Assembly: GCF_001022965.1 (NCBI RefSeq)
Contig: NZ_LECZ01000026.1
Span: 930,001-994,000 of the forward strand
Reading direction: 5' to 3'
From: Enterobacter genomosp. O
Lineage (GTDB): Bacteria; Pseudomonadota; Gammaproteobacteria; Enterobacterales; Enterobacteriaceae
DNA: 64,000 nt
The notes under the pieces are model-generated. The model did not search any database. It was not told where the DNA came from and was given only the letters and a program-made list of their open reading frames with translations. Shown here piece after piece: positions 22,201-31,857 of the stretch. Numbering within the stretch: position 1 is the first letter of the stretch; each line of letters starts with the position of its first letter. Position numbers and translations under genes: made by a program.

Positions 22201-22767
22201 ATGTACGCACAGTATGACGGTTTGATCTTCGATATGGATGGCACCATCCTGGATACCGAACCCACGCATCGTCAAGCCTGGACTGACGTCCTGGGCCGCT
22301 ACGGTATGCGTTTCGACCTTCAGGCGATGATCGCCCTTAACGGATCCCCAACCTGGCGTATTGCGCAGGCCGTGATTGAAATGAATCACGCCGATCTTGA
22401 CCCGCACCTGCTCGCGCGTGAAAAAACCGATGCGGTAAAAGCCATGCTTTTAGATACCGTACGCCCGCTTCCGCTGATTGATGTCGTGAAAGAGTGGCAC
22501 GGACGTCGTCCGATGTCGGTGGGAACGGGCAGCGAAAGCGCAATTGCAGAAGCTTTGCTCAATCATCTTGGCCTGCGCCACTATTTTTCTGCCGTGGTTG
22601 CCGCCGATCATGTTAAAAATCACAAGCCCGCACCGGACACCTTCCTGCTCTGCGCAGAGTTAATGGGCGTCCCGGCGGCAAAATGCGTTGTGTTTGAAGA
22701 TGCCGATTTCGGTATTCAGGCCGCGCATGATGCCGGCATGGCCGCGGTGGATGTGCGCTTACTGTGA
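22201..22767 (+). CDS. yqaB: Fructose-1-phosphate / 6-phosphogluconate phosphatase YqaB
   Basis: 188-residue HAD phosphatase with motif I DMDGTILDTEPTH (11-23), a helical cap, motif III lysine in HKPAPDTF and the acidic motif IV VVFEDADFGIQAA. Acts on small sugar phosphates in the cytoplasm. It is followed immediately by yqaA, whose GTG overlaps the yqaB stop. Confidence 0.95.
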   Translation: MYAQYDGLIFDMDGTILDTEPTHRQAWTDVLGRYGMRFDLQAMIALNGSPTWRIAQAVIEMNHADLDPHLLAREKTDAVKAMLLDTVRPLPLIDVVKEWHGRRPMSVGTGSESAIAEALLNHLGLRHYFSAVVAADHVKNHKPAPDTFLLCAELMGVPAAKCVVFEDADFGIQAAHDAGMAAVDVRLL

Positions 22768-23192
22768 GTGACGCGCTGTCACTTGCTTCATTATTCGCCA
22801 GCAGTTTTTTAAGCGCCACGCTGTTACCGGGAAATTCGGAAGTGGTGCTGGTGGCGATGCTGTTGTCCGGCGTGAGTCAGCCCTGGTTGCTGGTATTAAT
22901 AGCAACAATGGGTAATAGCCTTGGAGGGCTGACTAACGTTATTCTTGGGCGTTTCTTTCCGCTGCGTGAAAAATCGCGCTGGCAGGAAAAGGCAGTCGGC
23001 TGGCTAAAACGCTATGGCGCTGCCACGCTGTTATTAAGCTGGATGCCTGTAATAGGCGATTTACTGTGTCTGCTGGCGGGATGGATGCGCATCTCCTGGG
23101 GGCCAGTGCTCTTTTTTTTGTGCCTTGGCAAGGCGTTGCGCTATGTTCTCGTGGCATGGGCAACGCTGCAGGGTATGACGTGGTGGCACTAA
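22764..23192 (+). CDS. yqaA: DedA/SNARE-associated family inner membrane protein YqaA
   Basis: 142-residue membrane protein of the YqaA family. GTG start in the overlap GTGA (22764-22767) with yqaB. Features: LLPGNSEVVLVAMLLSG, NSLGGLTNVILGRFFP and WMPVIGDLLCLLAGWMR, the conserved family core. Molecular role unknown; related DedA proteins support lipid and proton homeostasis. Confidence 0.94.
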   Translation: MSDALSLASLFASSFLSATLLPGNSEVVLVAMLLSGVSQPWLLVLIATMGNSLGGLTNVILGRFFPLREKSRWQEKAVGWLKRYGAATLLLSWMPVIGDLLCLLAGWMRISWGPVLFFLCLGKALRYVLVAWATLQGMTWWH

Positions 23193-23275
23193 TTGGTGGA
23201 ATGAATACGCGACCTTCAATCGTCAACCATTACAATTATGCTGAGTAACATTACTTTGACAGGCGGGAGGTCAAT

Positions 23276-24820
23276 TTGATCCCGGACGTATCTCAGGCGC
23301 TGGCCTGGCTGGAAAACCACCCTCAGGCATTGAAGGGTATTCAGCGTGGTCTTGAGCGTGAAACGCTGCGCGTTAACGCGGACGGTAGCTTAGCGACAAC
23401 GGGTCACCCGAAGGCGTTAGGCTCGGCGCTGACACATAAATGGATCACAACCGATTTCGCTGAAGCGCTGCTGGAGTTCATTACCCCAGTAGAGGGTGAT
23501 ATTGATCATATGCTGACGATCATGCGCGATATTCATCGCTACACCGCGCGTAATCTGGGCGACGAACGTATGTGGCCCCTCAGCATGCCGTGCTATATCG
23601 AGCAGGGCCAGGAAATTGAGCTGGCGCAGTACGGCACGTCAAATATTGGCCGGCTGAAGACGCTCTATCGTGAGGGGCTGAAAAACCGCTACGGCGCGTT
23701 GATGCAGACCATCTCTGGAGTGCATTACAACTTCTCGTTGCCGATGGCCTTCTGGCAGGCGAAATGCGGTGAAACCGATAAAGACGCCATCTCTGAAGGC
23801 TACTTCCGCCTGATCCGCAACTATTACCGTTTTGGCTGGGTGATCCCGTATCTGTTCGGCGCGTCGCCGGCCATTTGCTCATCATTCCTGCAGGGGAAAC
23901 CGACCACGCTGCCGTTCGAGAAGACCGAGTGTGGGATGTACTATCTCCCGTACGCCACCTCTCTGCGCCTGAGCGATTTGGGTTATACCAATAAATCGCA
24001 AAGCAATCTCGGAATTACGTTTAACGAACTGCACGAATATGTGGCAGGATTGAAGCGGGCGATCAAAACTCCGTCGGAAGAGTACGAAAAAATCGGCCTC
24101 GAAAAAGACGGCAAGCGTCTGCAGATCAACAGCAATGTCCTGCAGATTGAAAATGAGCTGTATGCGCCAATTCGTCCTAAACGCGTGACGCGCAGCGGTG
24201 AAACCCCGTCGGACGCGCTGCAGCGCGGCGGGATTGAATACATTGAAGTGCGCTCGCTGGATATCAACCCGTTCTCACCGATTGGCGTTGATGAACAGCA
24301 GATTCGCTTCCTGGATCTGTTTATGGTCTGGTGCGTGCTGGCGGATGCGCCTGAAATGAGTTCAGACGAGCTGCTCTGTACCCGTACAAACTGGAATCGC
24401 GTGATTCTGGAAGGGCGTAAACCGGGTCTGACGCTGGGTATCGGCTGCGAAACCGCACAGTTCCCGCTGACGAAAGTCGGTAAAGACCTGTTCCGTGACC
24501 TGAAACGTGTTGCCCGGACGATGGACAGCATCGACGGCGGCGACGCGTATCAACAGATTTGCGACCAGCTGGTGGAATGCTTTGATAACCCGGAACTGAC
24601 GTTCTCAGCACGCATTCTGCGTTCTATGATCGATCAGGGCATTGGCGGTACCGGACGATCGCTTGCGGCGGAATACCGTGAGATGCTGATGCATGAGCCA
24701 TTAGAAGTCTTGAGCGAAGCGGATTTTGTAGCGGAACGCGATGCGTCCGTTGTGCGTCAGAAAGAGATTGAAGCGGCGGATACCGAGTCGTTTGAGGCGT
24801 TTCTGGCGAAGCAGGCTTAA
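23276..24820 (+). CDS. gshA: Glutamate-cysteine ligase
   Basis: 514-residue gamma-glutamylcysteine synthetase, first and rate-limiting step of glutathione synthesis. TTG is the start codon (23276-23278), with GGGAGG six bases upstream, and gives the usual N terminus [13 protein letters not shown]. Conserved segments include [35 protein letters not shown] and [12 protein letters not shown]. The rare start probably limits expression. Confidence 0.98.
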   Translation: MIPDVSQALAWLENHPQALKGIQRGLERETLRVNADGSLATTGHPKALGSALTHKWITTDFAEALLEFITPVEGDIDHMLTIMRDIHRYTARNLGDERMWPLSMPCYIEQGQEIELAQYGTSNIGRLKTLYREGLKNRYGALMQTISGVHYNFSLPMAFWQAKCGETDKDAISEGYFRLIRNYYRFGWVIPYLFGASPAICSSFLQGKPTTLPFEKTECGMYYLPYATSLRLSDLGYTNKSQSNLGITFNELHEYVAGLKRAIKTPSEEYEKIGLEKDGKRLQINSNVLQIENELYAPIRPKRVTRSGETPSDALQRGGIEYIEVRSLDINPFSPIGVDEQQIRFLDLFMVWCVLADAPEMSSDELLCTRTNWNRVILEGRKPGLTLGIGCETAQFPLTKVGKDLFRDLKRVARTMDSIDGGDAYQQICDQLVECFDNPELTFSARILRSMIDQGIGGTGRSLAAEYREMLMHEPLEVLSEADFVAERDASVVRQKEIEAADTESFEAFLAKQA

Positions 24821-24829
24821 GCAGAAAAG

Positions 24830-24903
24830 AAAAAGGCCACATCGCTGTGGCCAAAATATACATCTCTGAATTCAGGGATGATGATAACAAATGCGCGTCT
24901 TTC
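24830..24903 (-). ncRNA. micA: Small regulatory RNA MicA
   Basis: Minus-strand RNA of about 74 nt starting GAAAGACGCGCATTTG, then the seed region and TTCAGAGATG, ending in the hairpin GGCCACAGCGATGTGGCC and five T. Sequence, place between gshA and luxS, and orientation all match E. coli MicA, an Hfq-dependent repressor of ompA and other envelope mRNAs. The terminator loop differs from that of E. coli, while the 5' pairing region is kept. Confidence 0.96.
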
Positions 24904-24909
24904 ATATAC

Positions 24910-24936
24910 TCAGACGCGCATTCTGTAGAAGAGTTC
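24910..24936 (-). promoter_or_regulatory. Sigma-E promoter of micA
   Basis: Minus-strand GAACTC-N16-TCTGA, matching the sigma-E consensus GAACTT-N16-TCTGA, with the RNA start seven bases after. It overlaps the luxS leader on the other strand. Confidence 0.9.
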
Positions 24937-24973
24937 AGTTTATTTTAAAAAAAATCACTACCGGAGGTGACGT

Positions 24974-25489
24974 ATGCCGTTATTAGATAGCTTTACTGTC
25001 GACCATACCCGTATGGAAGCACCTGCAGTCCGCGTGGCGAAGACCATGCACACTCCGCACGGCGACACGATCACCGTATTCGATCTGCGCTTCTGCGTGC
25101 CAAACAAAGAAGTGATGCCGGAGAAAGGCATTCATACGCTGGAACACCTGTTCGCTGGCTTCATGCGCGACCACCTGAACGGCAACGGCGTGGAGATCAT
25201 CGATATCTCTCCGATGGGATGCCGCACCGGTTTCTACATGAGCCTGATTGGCGTGCCAGATGAGAAGCGCGTCGCGGATGCGTGGAAAGCGGCGATGCAG
25301 GACGTGCTGAAGGTGAAAGAGCAGAACCAGATCCCTGAGCTGAACGTTTACCAGTGCGGGACTTACCAGATGCACTCTCTGGAAGAAGCGCAGGAAATCG
25401 CGCGTCACATCATCGAGCGTGATGTTCGCGTGAACAGCAACGAAGAGCTGGCCCTGCCAAAAGAAAAACTGCAGGAACTGCACATCTAG
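24974..25489 (+). CDS. luxS: S-ribosylhomocysteine lyase (autoinducer-2 synthase)
   Basis: 171-residue metalloenzyme that splits S-ribosylhomocysteine to homocysteine and the AI-2 precursor DPD. Metal ligands are in [10 protein letters not shown] (HxxEH, about 54-63) and the catalytic cysteine in [10 protein letters not shown]; the C-terminal [12 protein letters not shown] is also conserved. Ribosome site GGAGGTGA. A palindromic repeat follows. Confidence 0.98.
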   Translation: MPLLDSFTVDHTRMEAPAVRVAKTMHTPHGDTITVFDLRFCVPNKEVMPEKGIHTLEHLFAGFMRDHLNGNGVEIIDISPMGCRTGFYMSLIGVPDEKRVADAWKAAMQDVLKVKEQNQIPELNVYQCGTYQMHSLEEAQEIARHIIERDVRVNSNEELALPKEKLQELHI

Positions 25490-25499
25490 TGCACCTTTT

Positions 25500-25532
25500 C
25501 CCTCTCCCTCAGGGAGAGGGTAGGGTGAGGGT
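25500..25532. repeat. Intergenic palindromic repeat, copy 4
   Basis: ccctctccctcagggagaggg with the tail tagggtgaggg, between luxS and the AraC regulator; may end the luxS transcript. Confidence 0.8.
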
Positions 25533-25543
25533 GGTTTAACCCC

Positions 25544-26308
25544 ATGACCACAACCACAACCTTCTCCTTTACCCATCGTCCCCTCGTTCCGTTTGCCCAT
25601 GACTACGTTCATGGTGACAGCGAACCGTGGCATGAACATGACTGTGCGCAGCTGTTGCACACCCTGAGCGGCGTGGTACGGGTAGATACCGCATCGGGCT
25701 GCTGGGTAGTTCCTCCCGGCCGCGGCGTCTGGCTGCCGGCGGGTACCCGACACTCGCTGCGTATTACCGGCAACGTGGCGGCGCGAACGCTGTTTATCGA
25801 TCCGCTGGCGCGGGCCGATCTCCCTGCTACCTGCCAGATCGTGCAGATCTCCCCGCTGCTGCGCGAGCTGATCCTTGCCGCCCTTGCTTTGCCTGAATCG
25901 TACTCACCCGGAAGCCGGGATGAACGCGTCTATGAGCTCATTCTTGATGAAATCCGCCTTATGCCGGTACTGCCGTTTCATCTGCCGGAGCCGGAAAGTG
26001 AACCGCTACGCCGTCTTTGCCAGCAGATCCGCCTGACGTCAGGGGAGAGCTGGGGCAGCGGAGAGGCGGCGGCCATGCTTGGCATGAGCGAGCGCACGAT
26101 GAACCGCCATTTTCAGCAGCAGACGGGGTTAAGCTACGGTGAGTGGTTGAGAAGGGCGCGCCTGCTGGAGGCGCTACAGCGGCTGGCACAGGGCCAGCCG
26201 GTGCTGCGCGTGGCGCTGGAACTGGGTTACGGCAGCCACAGCGCCTTTACGGCCATGTTCCGCCGGGTGATGGGCATTTCACCCAGCGAATACTTCAAAG
26301 ACAGCTAA
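25544..26308 (+). CDS. AraC-family transcriptional regulator
   Basis: 254-residue regulator with an N-terminal cupin (PWHEHDCAQLLHTLSG and PPGRGVWLPAGTRHSLRI, residues 25-75) and a C-terminal AraC double helix-turn-helix (about 160-254; GSGEAAAMLGMSERTMNRHF and VALELGYGSHSAFTAMFRRV). Its 3' end overlaps the convergent isopropylmalate synthase gene by 14 bases. The cupin-type effector pocket suggests control of a small-molecule exporter or enzyme; no target is evident beyond its neighbours. Confidence 0.88.
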   Translation: MTTTTTFSFTHRPLVPFAHDYVHGDSEPWHEHDCAQLLHTLSGVVRVDTASGCWVVPPGRGVWLPAGTRHSLRITGNVAARTLFIDPLARADLPATCQIVQISPLLRELILAALALPESYSPGSRDERVYELILDEIRLMPVLPFHLPEPESEPLRRLCQQIRLTSGESWGSGEAAAMLGMSERTMNRHFQQQTGLSYGEWLRRARLLEALQRLAQGQPVLRVALELGYGSHSAFTAMFRRVMGISPSEYFKDS

Positions 26309-27950
26309 CCGCATTAAAAAGCGCCTGAAGCGAGGCGCGCGAGACGTCGCTGTCAATGCCCACGCCCCAGCGGCTGCTGCCGTCCTGGAACAGGCAGCGA
26401 ATGTACGCCACCGAGCGGCTGTCGCTGCGCTCGCCTAACGTATGCTCGTGATAGTCCTTAATCACAAACGGCGCGTTAACCCAGCGGCTCAGGCCGTGAG
26501 CGGCGGCGGACAGCAGGCCGTTGCCCTGACCTTCCAGCTGGCGCGTTCCCCCTTGCGTGGCGACGCTTGCCGTCAAACGCAGCTGGCCGTCCTGCTGGCC
26601 ATCGCTGCGATAGGATTGCAGCGCAAACGGCGGCGTTGCCACCAGGCCGTAGCGGGTGCGGAACAGCTGCCACAGCGCGTTTTGCGTCATCTCTTTTCCG
26701 TGGCGGTCCGTTTCCTGCTGCACGTGCTGGCTAAAATCCTGCTGCAGGGCGCGCGGCAGCTTCAGACCGTGATTTTGCTCAATAAGCCACGCGCTGCCGC
26801 TTTTCCCTGACTGGCTGTTCACCCGGATCACCGCTTCGTAGGTGCAGCCGATATCCTGCGGGTCCACGGGCAGGTAAGGCATCTCCCAGCGATCGCCGGG
26901 CCTGCGGGCATCAAAGCCTTTTTTGATCGCGTCCTGGTGCGAGCCGGAGAAGGCGGTATAGGCCAGCCGACCGGCCCACGGATGGCGCGGGTGCACCGGC
27001 AGCTGGTTGCAGGTTTCCACCACTTCCACCACCCGGTTCATATCGCTAAAGTCCAGATTCGGGCTAACGCCCTGGCTATAGAGGTTCATCGCCAGCGTCA
27101 CCAGGCAGACGTTGCCCGTGCGCTCCCCGTTACCGAACAGACAGCCCTCCACGCGGTCAGCGCCCGCCATCACGGCAAGCTCGGCGCTGGCGACGCCGGT
27201 ACCGCGGTCGTTATGCGGATGCACGCTGATGCAGACATCGCGGCGGCGGCTGAAGTGGCGGCAGAAATACTCAATCTGATCGGCATACACGTTCGGCGTG
27301 CTGACTTCGACGGTCGCGGGTAAGTTGATCACCATCGGTCGTTCGTCGCACGGCTGCCAGATTTCCGCCACGGCTTCACAAATCTCCAGCGCAAACTCCG
27401 GCTCGGTAAAGCAGAAGGTCTCTGGAGAGTATTCATACTGCCAGCGGGTGTCGGGGTTTTCCTCGCACAGCTTGCGAATAAGCCGCGTGGCGCGGGTCGC
27501 CAGCTCAACGATTTGCGCTTTCTCCATGCCGAACACCAGGCGGCGGAATAGCGGGGCGGTGGCGTTATACAGATGGACGGTCGCCTGCTTCGCGCCGCGT
27601 AACGATTCAAAGGTCCGGACGATCAGATCTTCCCGCGCCTGGGTTAATACCTGAATCGTGACGTCATCCGGGATGCGGTTCTCTTCGATCAGCTGGCGAA
27701 CAAAGTTGAAATCCGTCTGCGAGGCGGAGGGAAAGGCGACCTCGATCTCTTTAAACCCGCAGCTCAGCAGCAAGTCCCAGAACTGCAGCTTGCGCGCGCT
27801 GTCCATCGGCTCGGCAAGGGCCTGGTTGCCGTCGCGTAAGTCGGTGGAGAGCCAGCGCGGCGCGCGGATGATGCGTTGCTCCGGCCAGCGACGGTCGGGC
27901 AGGGAAAGCGTGGGATAGGGCTGGTACTTGTCGGCGGGGGTGTTCAGCAT
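26295..27950 (-). CDS. 2-Isopropylmalate synthase, long actinobacterial/alpha type (LeuA2-like)
   Basis: 551-residue enzyme that condenses acetyl-CoA with 2-oxoisovalerate in leucine synthesis. The TIM-barrel has STDLRDGNQALAEPMD and the metal-binding SVHPHNDRGTGVASAEL; a C-terminal regulatory LeuA dimer domain follows (about 430-551). It belongs to the long LeuA type with the DRWEMPYLPVDPQDIG insert, unlike the 520-residue LeuA of the enteric leuABCD operon. ATG at 27950 has AGGAGCG upstream; an in-frame ATG at 27974 is weaker. Either a second LeuA or one with an altered 2-oxoacid substrate. Confidence 0.88.
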   Translation of the reverse strand: MLNTPADKYQPYPTLSLPDRRWPEQRIIRAPRWLSTDLRDGNQALAEPMDSARKLQFWDLLLSCGFKEIEVAFPSASQTDFNFVRQLIEENRIPDDVTIQVLTQAREDLIVRTFESLRGAKQATVHLYNATAPLFRRLVFGMEKAQIVELATRATRLIRKLCEENPDTRWQYEYSPETFCFTEPEFALEICEAVAEIWQPCDERPMVINLPATVEVSTPNVYADQIEYFCRHFSRRRDVCISVHPHNDRGTGVASAELAVMAGADRVEGCLFGNGERTGNVCLVTLAMNLYSQGVSPNLDFSDMNRVVEVVETCNQLPVHPRHPWAGRLAYTAFSGSHQDAIKKGFDARRPGDRWEMPYLPVDPQDIGCTYEAVIRVNSQSGKSGSAWLIEQNHGLKLPRALQQDFSQHVQQETDRHGKEMTQNALWQLFRTRYGLVATPPFALQSYRSDGQQDGQLRLTASVATQGGTRQLEGQGNGLLSAAAHGLSRWVNAPFVIKDYHEHTLGERSDSRSVAYIRCLFQDGSSRWGVGIDSDVSRASLQALFNAVSCL

Positions 27951-28054
27951 GATGCGCTCCTGTTGTCTTTTCACTATCGTGAAGGGATTTCAGGAGCGCT
28001 GCTTTATCGGAACTGACAATCGCTGTCGCGTTCTGGACATCGGTGGCGATTGTT

Positions 28055-28134
28055 GCCCGGTGGCGGCTACGCCTTACCGGGCCTACGAGCATGTGCCCTT
28101 TTGTAGGCCGGGTAAGGCGTAGCCGCCACCCGGC
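28055..28134. repeat. Inverted REP pair (BIME)
   Basis: Two head-to-head REP-like units: gcccggtggcggctacgcc... and its inverse ...ggcgtagccgccacccggc, separated by a short linker. Lies between the divergent-side end of the LeuA2-like gene start and the emrB stop. Confidence 0.85.
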
Positions 28135-28149
28135 ATCCTGCGCACAGGA

Positions 28150-29697
28150 CTAGTGCGCGCCACCGCCGCCGCTACCGGCGCCAAACGGTGGTTTAGCAAA
28201 CCACACCAGCCCCAGCAGGACGATAAAGATCCCTGCCGATATCCAGAAAATCTCGTTGGCTGAGATAATCAGGCCCTGATTGGTGATCTGCTGGGCGATC
28301 CAGCCGGACGCCTGCTGCTCCGTCATCCCCATTCCCTCCAGCTGGCTATACATCTGCTGTGCGTTGGGGTTGAACGGGTTCACCGCTTCGGTGAGTTGAG
28401 CATGGTGCATCGATTCCCGGTTGGTCCACAGCGTCGTGGTGATCGACGTCCCGATGGAGCCCGCCAGCGTTCGGGTAAAGTTCGACAGGCTCGATGCCGC
28501 CGCCATGCGCTCAGGCGGTAAGCCGGAAAGCGTGATGGTGGTCAGTGGCATAAAGAAGCACGCCACGGCAAAGCCCTGAATAAACTGCGGCCACGCGGAG
28601 GCGCCAAAGTCCATTCCCGGTTCGAACGTGTACGCGCGCCAGTAGAAGCACACCGCGTACATGATGAAGCTGAACGTCACCAGCCGGCGCATGTCGAGCT
28701 TGTGGGCGAAACGGCCAATAATCGGCGACAGCAGAACCGGAATCAATCCAACTGGCGCCGAGGCTAAACCTGCCCAGGTTGCGGTATAGCCGTATACCTC
28801 CTGCAACAGCTGCGGCAGCAGAACGATCGCGCCGAAGTAGAGCATGTAGGCGAGGCTGATACACAGACAGCCGATGGTAAAGTTTCGCGACTTAAACAGC
28901 GACAGATCGACTATCGGGTTGTCGTCCGTCAGCTCCCAGACAATCAGGAAACTAATGGCGACGACGGCGACCACCGTCAGAACGATGATTTCCGAAGAGG
29001 CAAACCAGTCAAGCTCTTTACCCCGGTCGAGCATGATCTGCAGGCTACCGATGCCGACAACCAGCAGCGCCAGCCCGATACCGTCAATGCGCCGCTGTTC
29101 GGTACGCGTTTCGCGCCCGCGCAGAGACTGCAGCGTCATCAGTACTACCAGCGCACCGATGGGCACGTTGATAAAGAAGATCCAGCCCCAGTGGTAGTTA
29201 TCGCTGATGTACCCGCCGAGGATCGGCCCGCAAATCGGCGCAACAATCACGGTCATCGACCACAGCGCCAGCGCGATAGAGCGTTTTGCCGGCGGGTAGT
29301 TGTTCAGCAGCAAGCTCTGCGACAGCGGAATCAACGGTCCGGCAACAATCCCCTGAATGACGCGGAAGAATATCAGCATCGTCAGGCTGCTGGACATGCC
29401 GCACGCCCAGGAGGCAAGAACGAACAATACCGTCGACCAGAGGAAGAGTTTTACTTCACCGACGCGCTTCGCCAGCCAGCCGGTAATCGGAATGGAGATG
29501 GCGTTTGCCACCCCAAACGAGGTAATGACCCAGGTCCCCTGGCTCAGCGACGAGCCAAGGTTACCGGCGATGGTCGGGATCGCCACGTTTGCGATGGTGG
29601 AGTCCAGCACCTGCATGAATGTCGCCAGCGACAGCGCAATGGTCATAATGACCAGCTGCGCGCCTTCCAGCGGTTTTTGCGGCTTTTGCTGTTGCAT
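28150..29697 (-). CDS. emrB: Multidrug efflux MFS permease EmrB
   Basis: 515-residue, 14-segment DHA2-family drug/proton antiporter. Visible motifs: FMQVLDSTIANVAIPTIAGNL (first helix, D-T-I-A-N-V), TGWLAKRVGEVKLF and WSMTVIVAPICGPILGG (motif C). Works with EmrA and TolC to expel uncouplers and hydrophobic drugs. A GTG at 29706 is in frame, but the ATG at 29697 has GAAGGTGAG at proper spacing. Glycine-rich C terminus (GAGSGGGGAH). Confidence 0.97.
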   Translation of the reverse strand: MQQQKPQKPLEGAQLVIMTIALSLATFMQVLDSTIANVAIPTIAGNLGSSLSQGTWVITSFGVANAISIPITGWLAKRVGEVKLFLWSTVLFVLASWACGMSSSLTMLIFFRVIQGIVAGPLIPLSQSLLLNNYPPAKRSIALALWSMTVIVAPICGPILGGYISDNYHWGWIFFINVPIGALVVLMTLQSLRGRETRTEQRRIDGIGLALLVVGIGSLQIMLDRGKELDWFASSEIIVLTVVAVVAISFLIVWELTDDNPIVDLSLFKSRNFTIGCLCISLAYMLYFGAIVLLPQLLQEVYGYTATWAGLASAPVGLIPVLLSPIIGRFAHKLDMRRLVTFSFIMYAVCFYWRAYTFEPGMDFGASAWPQFIQGFAVACFFMPLTTITLSGLPPERMAAASSLSNFTRTLAGSIGTSITTTLWTNRESMHHAQLTEAVNPFNPNAQQMYSQLEGMGMTEQQASGWIAQQITNQGLIISANEIFWISAGIFIVLLGLVWFAKPPFGAGSGGGGAH

Positions 29698-29713
29698 AAC
29701 GCTCACCTTCGGA

Positions 29714-30886
29714 TTAACCGGCGTTTGCCTTCACGATGTCATCGATCAGCTTGTTGACCGGATCGAGGCTAATTTCACGGGCGTTACTTTCATAAGCCGG
29801 GCTGCTACGCACCTGGCTTGCCAGGATCTGGCCGTCGCGGTTAGCGGTGTCGACCGTCACCAGCGTAGAGAGGCCGATACGCAGCGGGTGATCCGCCAGC
29901 TGTTTGGCATCCAGTTCGATACGTACGGGCAGACGCTGAACCACTTTGATCCAGTTACCGGTGGCGTTCTGCGCCGGCAGCAGGGAGAAGGCGCTGCCGG
30001 TTCCCATATCCAGACCGACCACTTTCCCGGTGTACTTAACGTCATCGCCGTAGATGTCGCTGACGACCGTCGCGGTCTGGCCGATACGCATATGGGCAAG
30101 CTGCGTCTCTTTAAAGTTGGCATCGACCCACAGATTGTCCGCCGGCACGACCGCCATCAGCGGCGTGGTTGGGCTAATCTGTGCCCCTGGCTGGACGGAA
30201 CGGCGGGAGACATAGCCGGTCATCGGGCTGACGATTTTAGTACGCTGCAGGGCAAGCCATGCGTTGCGGACTTCGGTCGCCGCCTGCTGTACCGCTGGCT
30301 GGTTTTCCAGGCTGGTTCCCAGCACCATCGCCTGGTTGGCGTTGTACTGTTGAATAGCCACGTCCAGCTGTGCCTGAGCGCTGGCAACGGCGTCGCGCGC
30401 GTGCTGCAGCTCTTCACGGCCGATCAGGTTGGCGGTGCCGAGCGGCACGCGACGGTTCAGGTCGCTCTGCGCCTGGGCGAGTGCGGTTTTCTGCACGTCG
30501 ATGTTGGCCTGCAACTGTTTACTGTTGATCATCAGCTGGCGGGTCTGACGGACGCTGGAGGCCAGCGCGGTCTGTGCTTTCTCAAACGCCTGCTGAGCGT
30601 CGGTTGGATCGAGGGTCACCAACACATCGCCTTTTTGCACAAAGTCGGTATTGTCAGCCCAGACTTTCGTCACGCTGCCCGACACCTGCGCCATAATTTG
30701 TACCTGGTTCCCTGCCACGTAGGCGTCGTCAGTCTCTTCAGCATGACGCAAGACTAAAAACCAATAGATCCCATATGCCACGGCAATAATGATAAAGAGC
30801 AAGGTCAACAGAAGAAGGGCGCTCTTACGTTTGCCCTTCTTGTTGGCCGGTTGCTGCGGGGTAGTGCTCTCCGCATTTGCGCTCAT
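29714..30886 (-). CDS. emrA: Multidrug efflux membrane-fusion protein EmrA
   Basis: 390-residue periplasmic adaptor. Single transmembrane helix near residues 23-45 (LLLLTLLFIIIAVAYGIYWF), barrel-sandwich halves around YVAGNQVQIMAQVSGSV and SPMTGYVSRRSVQPGAQ, and a long alpha-hairpin between. The ATG at 30886 (MSANAESTTPQQ) is preferred to 30916. Sixteen bases upstream of emrB; 126 bases after mprA in the same operon. Confidence 0.97.
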   Translation of the reverse strand: MSANAESTTPQQPANKKGKRKSALLLLTLLFIIIAVAYGIYWFLVLRHAEETDDAYVAGNQVQIMAQVSGSVTKVWADNTDFVQKGDVLVTLDPTDAQQAFEKAQTALASSVRQTRQLMINSKQLQANIDVQKTALAQAQSDLNRRVPLGTANLIGREELQHARDAVASAQAQLDVAIQQYNANQAMVLGTSLENQPAVQQAATEVRNAWLALQRTKIVSPMTGYVSRRSVQPGAQISPTTPLMAVVPADNLWVDANFKETQLAHMRIGQTATVVSDIYGDDVKYTGKVVGLDMGTGSAFSLLPAQNATGNWIKVVQRLPVRIELDAKQLADHPLRIGLSTLVTVDTANRDGQILASQVRSSPAYESNAREISLDPVNKLIDDIVKANAG

Positions 30887-31012
30887 TGTTGTTCTCCACG
30901 ATCTTCTTATTTTCACATCGGCTGAGCCGACCTGTTGTCAGAAAGGCCAGCAGTGTGACTTGCTGGCCTGTCGGTTTTCTTATAAATCTGGAATGGTGAG
31001 CGTGTCGTCGCG

Positions 31013-31543
31013 TTAGCGCAGCGCCTCAAGAACGGCGCCGTCTTCATCCATCTGGTCCAGACGGGTGAGCAGCTTGCGAGTGATGTGCTCAAGCTGGTCG
31101 CGCTCGGCGGTGCTGAGGGCAGACCAGAGTTTATGCAGGCAATTGTGCTGAGGTGGCAGCACCTCGCGCAGGAACTGGTGACCTTTATCGGTCAGTTGCA
31201 GATGCAGGCAGCGGCGATCGTTGTCGCTTTCACGGCGCTCAATCCAGCCACGCTTTTCAAGCTCATCGGCAATACGGGTCGCGTTGGTACGAGAAGAGCC
31301 CAGCGCGCAGCTCAGCTCGGAAGGCTGAATGCTGTGGTTTTCCTGAGACTCCAGCGTAATCAACGCCATAAACAACGTCTCGTTAATCCCTTGAGCTTTC
31401 AGCATTTTATTACGGTTTTCCAGTAGCTTACCCTGCATGTGCATGCACAGGCGAGTCAGCAGGATTTCCTGGTACGGGAAGTCCTCATGGCGACTGGCGC
31501 GGAATTTAAGCATTTGTTCAATGGGCGTAAACGAACTATCCAT
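31013..31543 (-). CDS. mprA: MarR-family repressor MprA (EmrR)
   Basis: 176-residue winged-helix repressor of the emr operon; uncouplers and salicylate release it in E. coli. The DNA-binding core is [20 protein letters not shown] followed by the wing [16 protein letters not shown]. First gene of mprA-emrA-emrB. Confidence 0.97.
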   Translation of the reverse strand: MDSSFTPIEQMLKFRASRHEDFPYQEILLTRLCMHMQGKLLENRNKMLKAQGINETLFMALITLESQENHSIQPSELSCALGSSRTNATRIADELEKRGWIERRESDNDRRCLHLQLTDKGHQFLREVLPPQHNCLHKLWSALSTAERDQLEHITRKLLTRLDQMDEDGAVLEALR

Positions 31544-31857
31544 TTGGGCATAACCTCATTAATTACAGCCGATATAGTAACGATAGTGACAAATAATGTA
31601 AATGAATTATTTGTGCGGTTATATCCGCCAAATTAATGTCACCATCAGAAAGCGCCGGGTAAATCCGTGACCCGGTGAGCACAGAGAGCGTAGGGGGTGA
31701 ACCCGCTGAAGAGAGGATGTGAGGACGGGGGTCTGAACTATTCATGCCGATTGTAAATATGTCACCCACATTAAAATTTCTGGGATAAATGATTACGTTT
31801 ACATTAACAGACTGAAGGGCCTCTTTACACCCTAAGAGGCCCAACGCAATGTAAAAC
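31544..31857 (-). other. 314-bp gap upstream of mprA (mprA leader; no ygaZH)
   Basis: In E. coli ygaZ and ygaH lie here; neither is present. The minus strand holds a hairpin CCGGGT...ACCCGG (31649-31669) and an overlapping 60-codon frame (31563-31745; MNSSDPRPHILSSAG...). I cannot assign either. The AT-rich last 80 bases before mprA should hold its promoter. Confidence 0.5.
31817..31842 (-). terminator. Hairpin after the MFS gene
   Basis: Perfect arms GGGCCTCTT / AAGAGGCCC, 16 bases past the stop codon; T tract is poor on both strands. Confidence 0.55.

Noticed and set aside
24832..24855. Hairpin as a terminator for gshA
   Set aside because: The T run is on the minus strand; it is the MicA terminator.
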